From Nocardioides sp. SYSU D00038 (GTDB taxonomy: Bacteria > Actinomycetota > Actinomycetes > Propionibacteriales > Nocardioidaceae), in the NCBI RefSeq assembly GCF_016924665.1, contig NZ_JAFFJT010000025.1, forward strand, positions 1 through 64,000: a stretch of 64,000 bases of DNA, read 5' to 3'. The translations under genes were made by a program, and so were the position numbers. Under the pieces are notes generated by a model that saw only the letters and a program-made list of their open reading frames with translations, searched no databases and was not told the DNA's origin. Positions 8,334 to 17,244 of this stretch are shown piece after piece. Position 1 is the stretch's first letter. Each line of letters starts with the position of its first letter.

Positions 8334-9823
8334 CGGAGCTCGGCGATGACGGTCTTGAGCTCGGTGTAGTCGTCCAGTCCGAACGACCCGAGCTCACGAC
8401 CCCAACCCGACTGCTTGTAGCCACCGCGCGGCAGCGTGACGTCGTCGGCGTGCCAGGTGTTCAGCCACACCGTGCCGGCGCGCAGCTTGGAGCCGACCCG
8501 GTGTGCGGTGCCGAGGTCCTTGGACCACACGCCCGCGGCGAGGCCGTAGACGGTGTTGTTGGCGGCCGCGACGACCTCGTCCTCGGTGTCGAACGGGATC
8601 GCGGTGATGACCGGGCCGAAGATCTCGTCGGTCTGCACGGCCATCTGCTCGGTGACGTCGGTGATCAGCGTCGGCGAGAAGAAGTAGCCGCGGTCGGCGG
8701 CCGGGTCGGCGCTGCCGGCGGCCAGGGTCGCGCCGTCGGAGACCGCGCCCCGGACGTAGCCCATGACCTTCTCGTGCTGCTCCTGCGAGACCAGCGGGCC
8801 CATGGTGGTCGCCGGGTCGAACGCGTCGCCGACCCGGATCGACCGGGCCGCCGCGGCGACGCCCTCGATGACCTGGTCGAAGACCTCGCGCTGGACGTAG
8901 AGGCGCGAGCCGTTGACGCAGCACTGGCCCTCGTTGAAGTAGCCGGCCAGGGCCGCACCGGCGATCGCGGCGTCGAGGTCGGCGTCCGCGAAGATGATGT
9001 TGGGCGCCTTGCCGCCGAGCTCGAGGGAGACCTTCTTGAGGTTCTTCGACGCACCCGCGGCGATCTTCTTGCCGACCTCGGTGCTGCCGGTGAAGGCCAC
9101 CTTGTCGACGCCCGCGTGGTCGACCAGCGCCGCGCCCGCGTCGCCGAAGCCGGGGAGCACGTTGACGACGCCGGCCGGGACGCCGGCCTCGAGCAGCAGC
9201 TCGCCGAGGCGCAGCGCGGTGAGCGGGGTCTGCTCGGCGGGCTTGAGCACCACGGTGTTGCCGGCGGTGATCGACGGGATGACCTTGAAGCAGGCCATCG
9301 TCAGCGGGAAGTTCCACGGCACGATGCCGGCGACGACACCGATGGCCTCGCGCCGGGTGTAGGCGTGGAACTCGCGGCCGGGCACCGACATCGGGATGGT
9401 GGTGCCCTCCATCTTGGTGGCCCAGCCCGCGAAGTAGCGGAACAGCTCGGCGGCGACGCCCACGTCGCCGCGGGCGGAGGCCAGGCTCTTGCCGTTGTCG
9501 AGCGACTCGAGCTGGGCGAACTCCTCGGCGCGCTCGTCGATCATGTCGCCGATGCGCCACAGCAGGTGCGAGCGCTCGCGCGGGCTCATCCGCGACCACG
9601 GCGAGCCGGACTCGAAGGCGTTGCGGGCGGCCACGACGGCACGGTCGGCGTCGACGGCGGAGGCCTGCGCGACCTTGACGAGGACCTCCTCGGTCGCGGG
9701 GTTGACCGTGTCGAAGGTCTGGCCGTCCTTCGCGTCCACCCACTCGCCGTCGATGAGCAGCTGCTTGGGTGAGGACAGGAACGACTGGACGGAGGGCAGG
9801 AGGGTGGTGGTGCTCTCGGACAT
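8330..9823 (-). CDS. NAD(P)-dependent aldehyde dehydrogenase
   Basis: 497 residues, typical for the ALDH superfamily. The catalytic residues are visible: Glu268 in SLELGGK and Cys302 in the GQCCVNGSR motif, plus FTGSTEVGK at 244-252 for cofactor binding. The ATG at 9823 follows GGAAGG at a good distance. It sits between the ABC importer and eda in the same operon. The substrate is not obvious: the Kdu/Kdg route does not need an aldehyde oxidation. It may oxidise a side product or an aldehyde from a co-imported sugar (lactaldehyde from rhamnose, or a semialdehyde of the oxidative uronate route). It could equally be a betaine- or phenylacetaldehyde-type enzyme. Confidence 0.85.
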   Translation of the reverse strand: MSESTTTLLPSVQSFLSSPKQLLIDGEWVDAKDGQTFDTVNPATEEVLVKVAQASAVDADRAVVAARNAFESGSPWSRMSPRERSHLLWRIGDMIDERAEEFAQLESLDNGKSLASARGDVGVAAELFRYFAGWATKMEGTTIPMSVPGREFHAYTRREAIGVVAGIVPWNFPLTMACFKVIPSITAGNTVVLKPAEQTPLTALRLGELLLEAGVPAGVVNVLPGFGDAGAALVDHAGVDKVAFTGSTEVGKKIAAGASKNLKKVSLELGGKAPNIIFADADLDAAIAGAALAGYFNEGQCCVNGSRLYVQREVFDQVIEGVAAAARSIRVGDAFDPATTMGPLVSQEQHEKVMGYVRGAVSDGATLAAGSADPAADRGYFFSPTLITDVTEQMAVQTDEIFGPVITAIPFDTEDEVVAAANNTVYGLAAGVWSKDLGTAHRVGSKLRAGTVWLNTWHADDVTLPRGGYKQSGWGRELGSFGLDDYTELKTVIAELR

Positions 9824-9900
9824 GGGTGCCTTCCAGGGACGTGCGGATTCGGATACGGGGCTGGTGCTGCTTGGTGCTGGAGGAGATGCCTCGGGGACGG

Positions 9901-10896
9901 CTACTTGATGATCAACACCTTCGATCGGTCCAGGGTGAGGGCGACGGCGACGACGATGATCGCGCCGTAGAGGATCTGCTCCCAGGCCGACGGCACACCG
10001 ACGATCGGCAGGCCGACCCGGAGCAGGGTGATCACGAGCGCACCGACGAGCGAGCGCCAGATGCTGCCGTGACCGCCGGTGATGGCGGTGCCGCCGACCA
10101 CGATGGCCGCGACCGCAGGGAGCAGCAGGTTGTCGGCCATGGTGGGGCTGCCGCTGAAGTTGCGGGAGACCAGCATGACCGCGGCCAGCCCGGCACAGGC
10201 GCCGGACACGGTGAACGCGCCCACCTTGACCAGGTCGACCGGCGTGCCGGCCAGCCGGGCGGCGGACTCCGAGTAGCCCGTGGCGGTGATGTAGCTGTGC
10301 AGCGGCGTCAGCTTCAGCACCAGGGCGACCACGGCCACCACGATCACGGCCACGACGAAGGCCATCGGCAGGTAGCCGCCGACGTAGAGGGTCAGCCACT
10401 TGGTGGCGTCGCGGTCGACGATCCGGATCGGGCCGGCGTCGGAGATCACCAGTGCCACGGCCGAGAAGATGCTCATCCCGCCCAGCGTGACGATGAACGA
10501 CGGGATGCGGAGCGTCACGTGGGCGAGCCCCTGCACCGCACCGATCGCGCCCGCGGCCGCGATCACCGCGAGGGTGGTGAGGCCGCCCAGGTCGGGCAGC
10601 CACATCGCGAAGAAGACCGTCGACAACGAGCAGAGCGCGGCGATCGACAGGTCGATGCCTCCGCACAGCACCACCAGGGTGGCGCCCGCGGCGAGCACGA
10701 CCAGCGGGGCCGACGTGCGCACCGCGGCCGTCAGGCTGCGCTGGGTCAGGAAGTCGGGGTCGGCGATCGTGAGCGCGGCCAGCAGCGTGACCAGCGCGAT
10801 CACCGGCATGAACGACGTCAGCCGCTGGCCGACCGTCGCGCCGCCCTTGACCGCCGCCGCGTCGGCGACCGGCTTGGCGATGACGGGGGTGCTCAT
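9901..10896 (-). CDS. Sugar ABC transporter permease (RbsC/BPD_transp_2 family)
   Basis: 331 residues with about eight to ten hydrophobic segments and the family motif GGIDLSIAAL (residues ~84-93). The cytoplasmic coupling-loop region GYSESAARLAGTPV is also recognisable. The ATG at 10896 lies 2 bp after the ATPase stop, with AAGGAG inside the end of the ATPase gene. With the second permease at 12458 it would form a heterodimeric membrane channel. It imports a sugar or sugar acid, most likely an unsaturated or keto-uronate, by context only. Confidence 0.88.
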   Translation of the reverse strand: MSTPVIAKPVADAAAVKGGATVGQRLTSFMPVIALVTLLAALTIADPDFLTQRSLTAAVRTSAPLVVLAAGATLVVLCGGIDLSIAALCSLSTVFFAMWLPDLGGLTTLAVIAAAGAIGAVQGLAHVTLRIPSFIVTLGGMSIFSAVALVISDAGPIRIVDRDATKWLTLYVGGYLPMAFVVAVIVVAVVALVLKLTPLHSYITATGYSESAARLAGTPVDLVKVGAFTVSGACAGLAAVMLVSRNFSGSPTMADNLLLPAVAAIVVGGTAITGGHGSIWRSLVGALVITLLRVGLPIVGVPSAWEQILYGAIIVVAVALTLDRSKVLIIK

Positions 10897-10898
10897 GG

Positions 10899-12461
10899 CT
10901 AGACCATCTCCTTGACGAGGTCGAGCGGGGTCGGCTTGCTCCCGGAGGGGCAGGCCACCTCCTTGGTCACGCGGCCGTCGCTCATCACCAGGATCCGGTC
11001 GGACATGCCGATCGCCTCCTCGAGGCTGTCGGCGAGCAGCACGGTGGCGACCCCGCTGTTGGCCAGCTCGCGCATCAGGCGGTAGACCTCCGAGCGGGCG
11101 CCGATGTCGAGGCCGCGGGTCGGGTGGTCGAGCAGCAGCAGGCGGATGTCGCCGGCGACCAGCCACCGGGCCAGCACGACCTTCTGCTGGTTGCCACCGG
11201 ACAGTCGCTGGATGGCGGTGCCCCGGTGGGGGGTGCGGATCGAGAGCCGCTCGATCCACCGGTCGACCAGCGATGCCTGCTTGCTCGGCACCACGATCGG
11301 CCCGGCGCAGCGCGACTTCTGCTTGGTCAGGGTCATGTTCTCGGCGACCGACATCGGGCCGACCATGCCCTCGATCTTGCGCTCCGCCGGCACGTAGCCG
11401 ATCCCGGCCGCACAGGCGGCGCGGGTGCTGGAGAGGTCGAGCTTCCTGCCGTCGAGGGTGACCTCTCCGGCGGAGATCGGCTCGGCGCCGAACAGTGCAC
11501 GGCAGACGTCCTCGCGGCCGGAGCCGTGGACGCCGACGATGCCGACGATCTCGCCCGCCCGGACGTCGAGGTCGACGTCGCGGAAGGTGCTGCTCGACAT
11601 GCCGCGCACCGACAGCATCGGCGGCAACGGCTCCTCGGTCCGCACCGCGGCGGTGTCGTGGTAGTGGTCGTCGGAGCCGGTGGAGCCGATCATCATCCGG
11701 TGCAGCTCGGCCGGCAGCGCGCCGGCGGTGGGCACCTCGCCCACCGACTGGCCGCCGCGCAGCACGCTCACCCGGTCGCAGACGTCGAGCACCTCGTCGA
11801 GGCGGTGGGAGACGAACACGACCGAGGCGAACTCGCGCAGCCGGCGCACCTGGGTGAAGAGGGTCTCGATCTCCTTCGACTCCAGCACCGAGGTGGGCTC
11901 GTCGAGGATGATCACCGGCGGGTGCTGGGTGCGCTGCTCGATCCGCAGCACCTTGGCGATCTCGACCATCTGCCGGTCGGCGAAGGACAGCGTGTCGGTG
12001 CGGGCCAGCGGGTCGATGTGGGACCCGATCTTGTCGAGCTGCTCCTGGGCCAGCTTGCGCATGGTGTCCCAGCGGTAGATGCCGCGGCGCACGCCCGGGC
12101 CCTCCGAGCCGAGCACGATGTTCTCGGCCGCGGTCAGGTTGGGCACCAGCGACTGCTCCTGGAACACCATGCCGATGCCGTGGTCGGCCGCCTCGACGAC
12201 GCTGCGGAGGCGGACCTTCTCGCCACGCACCCAGATCTCGCCGGCGTCGGGCTTGACCAGCCCGACCAGCGCCTTGAGCAGCGTGGACTTGCCGGCGCCG
12301 TTCTCGCCGGCCAGGCCGAGCACCTCGTGCTGGCGGACGACGAGGTCGACGCCGTCGAGCGCCTTGACGCCCGGGTAGTGCTTGACGAGGCCGCGCACCT
12401 CGAGGGCTGGCACCGAGCCGGGGGCCGGCACCTCGACCTCTCTCTGCAGATCTGTGGTCAC
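10899..12461 (-). CDS. Sugar ABC transporter ATP-binding protein with two nucleotide-binding domains (RbsA/MglA type)
   Basis: 520 residues in two ABC domains. The first has a canonical Walker A, GENGAGKST (52-60), and Walker B with catalytic Glu (IILDEPTS). Its signature is a variant, LSFADRQ. The second has the Lys-less Walker A usual for this family (GVHGSGRED), a good LSGGNQQK signature, and an unusual Walker B, LLLLDHPTRG, in which His446 stands where Glu is expected. ATP hydrolysis should therefore rest on the first site. The GTG start overlaps the upstream permease stop (GTGA). Confidence 0.9.
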   Translation of the reverse strand: MTTDLQREVEVPAPGSVPALEVRGLVKHYPGVKALDGVDLVVRQHEVLGLAGENGAGKSTLLKALVGLVKPDAGEIWVRGEKVRLRSVVEAADHGIGMVFQEQSLVPNLTAAENIVLGSEGPGVRRGIYRWDTMRKLAQEQLDKIGSHIDPLARTDTLSFADRQMVEIAKVLRIEQRTQHPPVIILDEPTSVLESKEIETLFTQVRRLREFASVVFVSHRLDEVLDVCDRVSVLRGGQSVGEVPTAGALPAELHRMMIGSTGSDDHYHDTAAVRTEEPLPPMLSVRGMSSSTFRDVDLDVRAGEIVGIVGVHGSGREDVCRALFGAEPISAGEVTLDGRKLDLSSTRAACAAGIGYVPAERKIEGMVGPMSVAENMTLTKQKSRCAGPIVVPSKQASLVDRWIERLSIRTPHRGTAIQRLSGGNQQKVVLARWLVAGDIRLLLLDHPTRGLDIGARSEVYRLMRELANSGVATVLLADSLEEAIGMSDRILVMSDGRVTKEVACPSGSKPTPLDLVKEMV

Positions 12462-13465
12462 TTGGTCACCTGGTTCCTTCGGCGCTGCGGTAGGACCGCG
12501 GCGGCGACCGCGGCGACGACGATGAGGCCCTGCACGCCGCCCTGCCAGTACGGGCTCACGCCGACCTGGACCAGGCCGTTGACGAGCACCGTGACCAGCA
12601 GCACGCCGACGACCGAGTGCAGCACGCCGCCGCGGCCACCGGTGAGCAGGGTGCCGCCGACGACGGCGGCGGTGATGGCGGCGAAGTCGTAGCCCTTGCC
12701 GGCCTGCACGAGGCCGGCGCCGAGCTGGCTGGTCACCATCACGCCGGCCAGCCCGTAGAACGCGCCGGCCAGGGTGAACACGGCGACCTTGTACGGCGCC
12801 ACCTTGACCCCCGAGAGCGACAGCACCTCCTCCGCGCCGCCGATGGCGAACGCGTAGCGGCCCAGCCGCGAGTAGCGCTGCACCAGGTAGCCGAGCAGCA
12901 CGCAGCCGGCGGCGATCCAGGTGAGGTAGGCGAAGCCGAGGAAGCGCTCCACCGCCCAGCCCTCGAGCATGGCGTCGGAGATGTTGGGCTGGACGCCGGC
13001 GAACATGAGCGTCGCGACGCCGAGGCCCACGGCCGAGACCCCCAGGGTGGTCATGAACGACGGCACCTTGAGCAGCACCAGCGCCAGGCCGCTGAGGCAG
13101 CCGAGCGCCGCGGCCAGCAGCACCGCCACCAGGACCCCGATCAGGCCGAGGTCGTTGTCGTTGCGGTTGTTGGCGACCATGAGGGCGACCGCGATCGCGG
13201 ACGCCCCCATGATCCCCGGGGCGGAGAGGTCGATCGACCCCATCATCAGCACGAAGGTGATGCCGCAGGCCACGACGGCGAGGACCGCCGCCGTGTCCAT
13301 GATGTTCTGCACGTTGCTGATCGTCCGGAAGTCGGAGCTCAGTGCCGCGAAGACACCGAAGATCACGACCAGGGCGATCGGGGGACCAGCGTCCCGGAAC
13401 GACACCCCCCGCCGAGGCTGGGGGCGCGCCGGGGCGACGTCAACGTCCTCGGCGGGGGATGTCAT
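12458..13465 (-). CDS. Sugar ABC transporter permease (RbsC family), second subunit
   Basis: 335 residues, polytopic, with MGSIDLSAPGIMG replacing the more usual GGIDLS motif. A GGRGGVLHSVVG segment near the C-terminus is typical of the BPD_transp_2 family. Two starts are possible: ATG at 13465, or GTG at 13471, which would overlap the binding-protein stop as GTGA. Neither has a strong ribosome binding site, so translation is probably coupled to the upstream gene. It is the partner of the permease at 9901-10896. Confidence 0.86.
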   Translation of the reverse strand: MTSPAEDVDVAPARPQPRRGVSFRDAGPPIALVVIFGVFAALSSDFRTISNVQNIMDTAAVLAVVACGITFVLMMGSIDLSAPGIMGASAIAVALMVANNRNDNDLGLIGVLVAVLLAAALGCLSGLALVLLKVPSFMTTLGVSAVGLGVATLMFAGVQPNISDAMLEGWAVERFLGFAYLTWIAAGCVLLGYLVQRYSRLGRYAFAIGGAEEVLSLSGVKVAPYKVAVFTLAGAFYGLAGVMVTSQLGAGLVQAGKGYDFAAITAAVVGGTLLTGGRGGVLHSVVGVLLVTVLVNGLVQVGVSPYWQGGVQGLIVVAAVAAAVLPQRRRNQVTK

Positions 13466-13467
13466 GG

Positions 13468-14559
13468 TCACGAGATCGCGCCCTGCGAGCGGCTGAAGAC
13501 GTTGTCGCAGTCGAAGTCGGCCTCGTCGGTCGCCGGGGTCAGGAAGTCGGCGACGTTGTCCTCCTGGATGAGGAACTGCTCGGCGTACCAGGCGCGGTCC
13601 TCGTCGGCGATGTCGTCGACGGAGAGCTCGCCGGTGGCCACGCAGTAGCCGATGGCCAGGCCGATGCCGCCCTGCCACGGGCCGTCGCTCGAGACGGTGG
13701 CGGTCATCGTGCCGTCCTGGATCGCGGTGAGCGCGTCCGGCACGGCGTCGATGCCGACGACGGCGACGTCGTCGCGACCGGCCTGCTGGAGCGCCTCGAG
13801 CGCACCGAGGGCCATGTCGTCGTTGGCGGCCCAGATGCCCTTGAGCTCGTCACCGTGCTTGGTCAGCAGCGTCTTGGTGACGTCGAGCGCCTCGGCGCGC
13901 GAGAAGTTGGCGGTCTGGTCGTCGAGCAGCTTGACGTCCGGGTTGGCCGCCAGCGACTCCTCGAGGCCGGCGAACCGGTCCTTCGCGGCACCGGTGTCGA
14001 GGATGCCCTGCAGCGCGACGATGCCGCCGGAGCCACCGATGGCCTCGGCCAGCGCGTCACCGATCTGCTTGCCGGACTCCACGCCGTTGTAGGTGATGTG
14101 GGAGAGCCACTGGTCGTAGTCGGTGACGTTCATGTCGGCCGGCTTGTTCCACTGGGTCACCAGGAAGGCACCGGCCTCCTCGGCGCCCTCGACGATCGGC
14201 GGGGTGTCGGAGTCGCCGTTGGGCAGGATGTTCATGACCAGGCACTCGGTGTCGCCGGCGAGCAGCTGGCTGATCTGCTCCTGCTGGCGGGTCGAGTCGC
14301 CGTCGTAGGTCAGGCGCTCCTGGGTCAGGCCGACGGACTCGGCGAACTCGTCGCCGCCGTCGAGCCAGGAGGCCTCGTAGGGGTTGGACTCGTTGCGGAC
14401 CTGGCCGACCAGCTTGACGTCGGACGGGTCGCACGCGCCGGAGGCGGAGGAGCCGTTGTTGTTGTCACCAGCGTTGGACTCCTCGCTGCAGGCCGTGAAG
14501 GCGAGCGCAGCCAGCGAGATGCTGACGAGCGCCACAGCGGGGCGGGTGATGCGGGTCAT
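13468..14559 (-). CDS. Sugar ABC transporter substrate-binding lipoprotein
   Basis: 363 residues. The N-terminus is a lipoprotein signal ending in the lipobox LAFTAC, with Cys24 as the lipidation site, followed by an Asn/Ser/Gly-rich linker. The rest is a periplasmic-binding-protein type 1 fold (Peripla_BP_4-like), with the hinge-region motif GIWAANDDMALGALEAL. It captures the substrate outside the membrane for the permease/ATPase encoded downstream. The ATG at 14559 is preceded by GAGGAT. A 100-bp gap to kduD upstream is the largest break inside the operon and could hold an extra promoter; a CCGTGAAC half-site lies at 14582-14589. Confidence 0.9.
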   Translation of the reverse strand: MTRITRPAVALVSISLAALAFTACSEESNAGDNNNGSSASGACDPSDVKLVGQVRNESNPYEASWLDGGDEFAESVGLTQERLTYDGDSTRQQEQISQLLAGDTECLVMNILPNGDSDTPPIVEGAEEAGAFLVTQWNKPADMNVTDYDQWLSHITYNGVESGKQIGDALAEAIGGSGGIVALQGILDTGAAKDRFAGLEESLAANPDVKLLDDQTANFSRAEALDVTKTLLTKHGDELKGIWAANDDMALGALEALQQAGRDDVAVVGIDAVPDALTAIQDGTMTATVSSDGPWQGGIGLAIGYCVATGELSVDDIADEDRAWYAEQFLIQEDNVADFLTPATDEADFDCDNVFSRSQGAIS

Positions 14560-14659
14560 CGTCGATCCTCGTTTCTTGGTGCCGTGAACTACCGGCGGGC
14601 TTGGAACTGATGGTCAGGTGCGGCGCCCCGAGCGGCGGTGGTGATGGGCTGGCACACGG

Positions 14660-15418
14660 TCAACGGGCCATCCAGCCCCCGTCCACCACGAGAACGTGAC
14701 CGTTGACGTAGTCGGCGGCGGAGGAGCTGAGGAACACGGCCGCACCGGCGATGTCCTCGGGCGTCCCCCACCGACCGGCCGGGATCCGGTCCAGGATCGA
14801 CCTGGACCGTTCGGGGTCCTCGCGGAGGGCGGTCGTGTTGTCGGTGGCCATGTAGCCGGGCGCGATGGCGTTGACCTGCACCCCGGACGGGCCCCACTCG
14901 TTGGCCAGCGCCTTGGTGATGCCGGCGACGCCGTGCTTGCTGGCGGTGTACGACACCACACGGATGCCGCCCTGGAAGGCGAGGAGACTGGCGATGCTGA
15001 CGATCTTGCCGTGTCCGCGCTCGACCATGGGGCGGCCGACGTGCTGGGTGAGGAAGAACAGCCCCGACAGGTTGATGTCGAGCACCGTGTTCCACGACTC
15101 CGGAGTCACGTCGACCGTGTCGTGGCGGTCGATGATTCCGGCGTTGTTGACCAGGATGTCCACCTGGTGGTCCGAGGAGACCTGCTGGCCGAGGGCCGCG
15201 ACGGCCTCGTGGTCGCTGACGTCGAGGTCGAGCACCTCGACGTCGCGGCCGAGGTCGCGGACCATCTTCTCGGTCTCGGTCTGGCTGTCGGGCAGACCGA
15301 CCAGCACGAGGTCGGCTCCCGCGTTGGCGAGGCCGAGGGCGACGCCCTGGCCCAGGCCGCGGCCGGCCCCGGTGACGACGGCGAGCTTGCCGGTGAGGTC
15401 GAAGGGCGAGGTGGTCAC
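14660..15418 (-). CDS. kduD: 2-keto-3-deoxygluconate oxidoreductase (SDR family)
   Basis: 252 residues. Reduces 3-deoxy-D-glycero-2,5-hexodiulosonate, the KduI product, to KDG using NAD(P)H. SDR features are TGAGRGLG (16-23), NNAG (91-94), Ser144, and Tyr157/Lys161 in YTASK. The C-terminal VVDGGW is typical of KduD. The GTG start follows GGAGG and overlaps the kduI stop (GTGA). Assignment over other SDRs rests on similarity plus strict coupling to kduI. Confidence 0.88.
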   Translation of the reverse strand: MTTSPFDLTGKLAVVTGAGRGLGQGVALGLANAGADLVLVGLPDSQTETEKMVRDLGRDVEVLDLDVSDHEAVAALGQQVSSDHQVDILVNNAGIIDRHDTVDVTPESWNTVLDINLSGLFFLTQHVGRPMVERGHGKIVSIASLLAFQGGIRVVSYTASKHGVAGITKALANEWGPSGVQVNAIAPGYMATDNTTALREDPERSRSILDRIPAGRWGTPEDIAGAAVFLSSSAADYVNGHVLVVDGGWMAR

Positions 15419-16233
15419 AGGTCCTCCAGGGCGACGGGCGAGAGGTCGGTGTAGGCGTTGTTCTCGCCGGCCATCGCCCAGATGAAGGCGTAGGAGCTGG
15501 TGCCGGCGCCGGCGTGGATCGACCACGGCGGGGAGATGACGGCCTGGCGGTCGGCGAGGACCACGTGGCGGGTCGCGCCGGGCTGGCCCATGAAGTGGAA
15601 GACCCGCTCCCCCTCGGCGAGGTCGGCGTAGAGGTAGACCTCGGTACGGCGGTCGTGCAGGTGCGGCGGGAGGGTGTTCCACACCGAGCCGTCGGAGATC
15701 ACGGTGACGCCGAACTGGAGGTTGGCGGTCTGCAGGTCCGAGCCCCAGGCGTAGCGGTAGAGGTGGCGCTCGCTGGCGGCCTGCGCGCTGCCGATGGCGA
15801 CCGGCTCGACGTCGGCGTGCACCAGCGGAGTCGTGGGGTACGACGCGCCCGCGGTGGCGGAGACGAAGTAGAAGGCGGCGTCGGCGCCCGCGAAGGTGAC
15901 CTCGCAGCCGCGCCCGACGTAGAGGCCGTCGAGGTGGCCGAGCTCGAACTTCTCGCCGTCGACGAGCACGTGGCCCGACTCGCCGACGTTGATGATGCCG
16001 AGCTCGCGACGCTCCAGGTGGGACTCGACGCCCAGCACCTCGGTCCAGGCGGGCAGCTCGAGCTGGCCGGCACCCGGGACGGCCCCGCCCACGAGCAGGC
16101 GGTCGTCGTGGGTGTAGACACCGTGCACCTCGCCGGCCTCGAACAGGTCGTCGAGGACGAAGCTCGCGCGCAGGTCCGCGGCGTGGGCGGTCTCCACGCT
16201 CGACGGAGAAGTCGAATATCGGACCTGGATCAC
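15415..16233 (-). CDS. kduI: 5-keto-4-deoxyuronate isomerase
   Basis: 272 residues, cupin fold. Converts 5-keto-4-deoxyuronate (DKI, from unsaturated uronates released by lyases) to 3-deoxy-2,5-diketogluconate. The metal ligands of the family are all in place: His191, His193, Glu198 and His240, with spacing identical to the E. coli enzyme and an offset of five. The GTG start at 16233 is chosen because GAGGAG precedes it. It is the first gene of the uronate operon. Its promoter faces that of the IclR gene. Confidence 0.93.
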   Translation of the reverse strand: MIQVRYSTSPSSVETAHAADLRASFVLDDLFEAGEVHGVYTHDDRLLVGGAVPGAGQLELPAWTEVLGVESHLERRELGIINVGESGHVLVDGEKFELGHLDGLYVGRGCEVTFAGADAAFYFVSATAGASYPTTPLVHADVEPVAIGSAQAASERHLYRYAWGSDLQTANLQFGVTVISDGSVWNTLPPHLHDRRTEVYLYADLAEGERVFHFMGQPGATRHVVLADRQAVISPPWSIHAGAGTSSYAFIWAMAGENNAYTDLSPVALEDL

Positions 16234-16248
16234 GCGGGCTCCTCGTTT

Positions 16249-16306
16249 TGTGAACTGTGTTCGTCTATGTGAATCGAGAACGTACACGTGACCGCGATCA
16301 CGGTCA
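16249..16306. promoter_or_regulatory. kduI-iclR divergent control region with palindromes
   Basis: Between the divergent kduI and iclR genes. TGACCGCGATCACGGTCA (16289-16306) is an 18-bp near-perfect inverted repeat. Inside it GTGACCGCGATCAC (16288-16301) fits the CRP-type pattern GTGA-N6-TCAC. Closer to kduI, GTGAACTGTGTTC (16249-16261) and TGTTCGTCTATGTGAA (16258-16273) carry TGTTC/GTGAA half-sites. These resemble the palindrome upstream of the copper oxidase. Likely binding sites for the IclR protein and a CRP-like regulator; the assignments are inference. Confidence 0.6.
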
Positions 16307-16397
16307 AGGGGCCGAAGTCTGTCCATGTATGGGAACCAGCCGGTAGGGTGACCGGTACCTACTAGGGTGCGTAGACATGGATCGGGAGGCGTCACTG

Positions 16398-17189
16398 ATG
16401 CCACTGCAGGAGAAGACGAACGGCAGTCCGGCCGCGGGGCCGGTCAAGTCGGCCGCGCGCGCCCTGGACCTGCTCGACGAGATCGCGACCAACGGTCCCG
16501 GCACCCAGCTGCAGCTGTCGACGCGGCTGAACATCCCCAAGAGCAGCCTGCACGCGCTGCTGCGGACGATGACCGACCGCGGGTGGCTGCAGACCGACCC
16601 GACCGGCAGCGTCTACCAGCTCGGCATCCACTCCCTGGTGGTCAGCTCGGCCTACCTCGCGGGCGACCCCGTGCTGTCGCGCGCCGCTGCGGTCATGGAC
16701 GAGATCGCCGCCGCCACCGAGGAGACCGTCAACCTCGGCCGACTCACCGGCGCGCACGTCATCTACACCGCCAAGCGCGAGTCGGTGCACCCGCTGCGGA
16801 TGCACTCCCCCGTGGGCCGGCGGCTCCCCGCCTACTCCACCGCGCTCGGCCGCGCCATCCTCGCCGAGCAGCCCGCGGAGGTGCGGGCCTCGTTGGTCCC
16901 CCACCACATCGCCCCGATCACCACCCACACGGTGACCGACCGCGACGCCGTCCTCTCCATCATCGACCGCGCGACCGAGCTCGGGTACGCCGCCGAGAGC
17001 GACGAGTCGTGCATCGGCGTCCGCTGCTTCGGCGTCGCGCTCCCCTTCGCCCGCCCGATCGTCGACGGCATCAGCGTCGCCGTCCCGATGAGCCGCCTCG
17101 ACGGTGGCCGCGAGGACGTCATCATCGAGACGCTCCTGAGCGTCCGCGCCCGCCTCGCCTCCGAGCACGGCAACAGCAGCGTCCGCTGA
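16398..17189 (+). CDS. IclR-family transcriptional regulator, probably of the uronate operon
   Basis: 263 residues. An N-terminal winged helix-turn-helix (about 20-75, with LQLSTRLNIPKSSLHALLRTM as the recognition region) is followed by the IclR effector domain. A conserved-looking GYAAESDESCIGVRCFGVAL stretch near the C-terminus supports the family. I chose the ATG at 16398 because GGGAGG precedes it. The in-frame ATG at 16377 would add seven residues. It is divergent from kduI, the arrangement of KdgR-like regulators. It probably represses the operon until a KDG-like intermediate binds. Confidence 0.85.
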   Translation: MPLQEKTNGSPAAGPVKSAARALDLLDEIATNGPGTQLQLSTRLNIPKSSLHALLRTMTDRGWLQTDPTGSVYQLGIHSLVVSSAYLAGDPVLSRAAAVMDEIAAATEETVNLGRLTGAHVIYTAKRESVHPLRMHSPVGRRLPAYSTALGRAILAEQPAEVRASLVPHHIAPITTHTVTDRDAVLSIIDRATELGYAAESDESCIGVRCFGVALPFARPIVDGISVAVPMSRLDGGREDVIIETLLSVRARLASEHGNSSVR

Positions 17190-17244
17190 CCCAGCCGCTG
17201 GTCGAGCGGCGACCGTCGGCGGGACCGGTTGAGCCGAACGCCCG

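Noticed and set aside
9901..16233. Ribose (rbs) operon interpretation of the ABC transporter
   Set aside because: There is no ribokinase or RbsD, and the importer is embedded between kduD/kduI and eda/kdgK, so a uronate-type substrate fits better.
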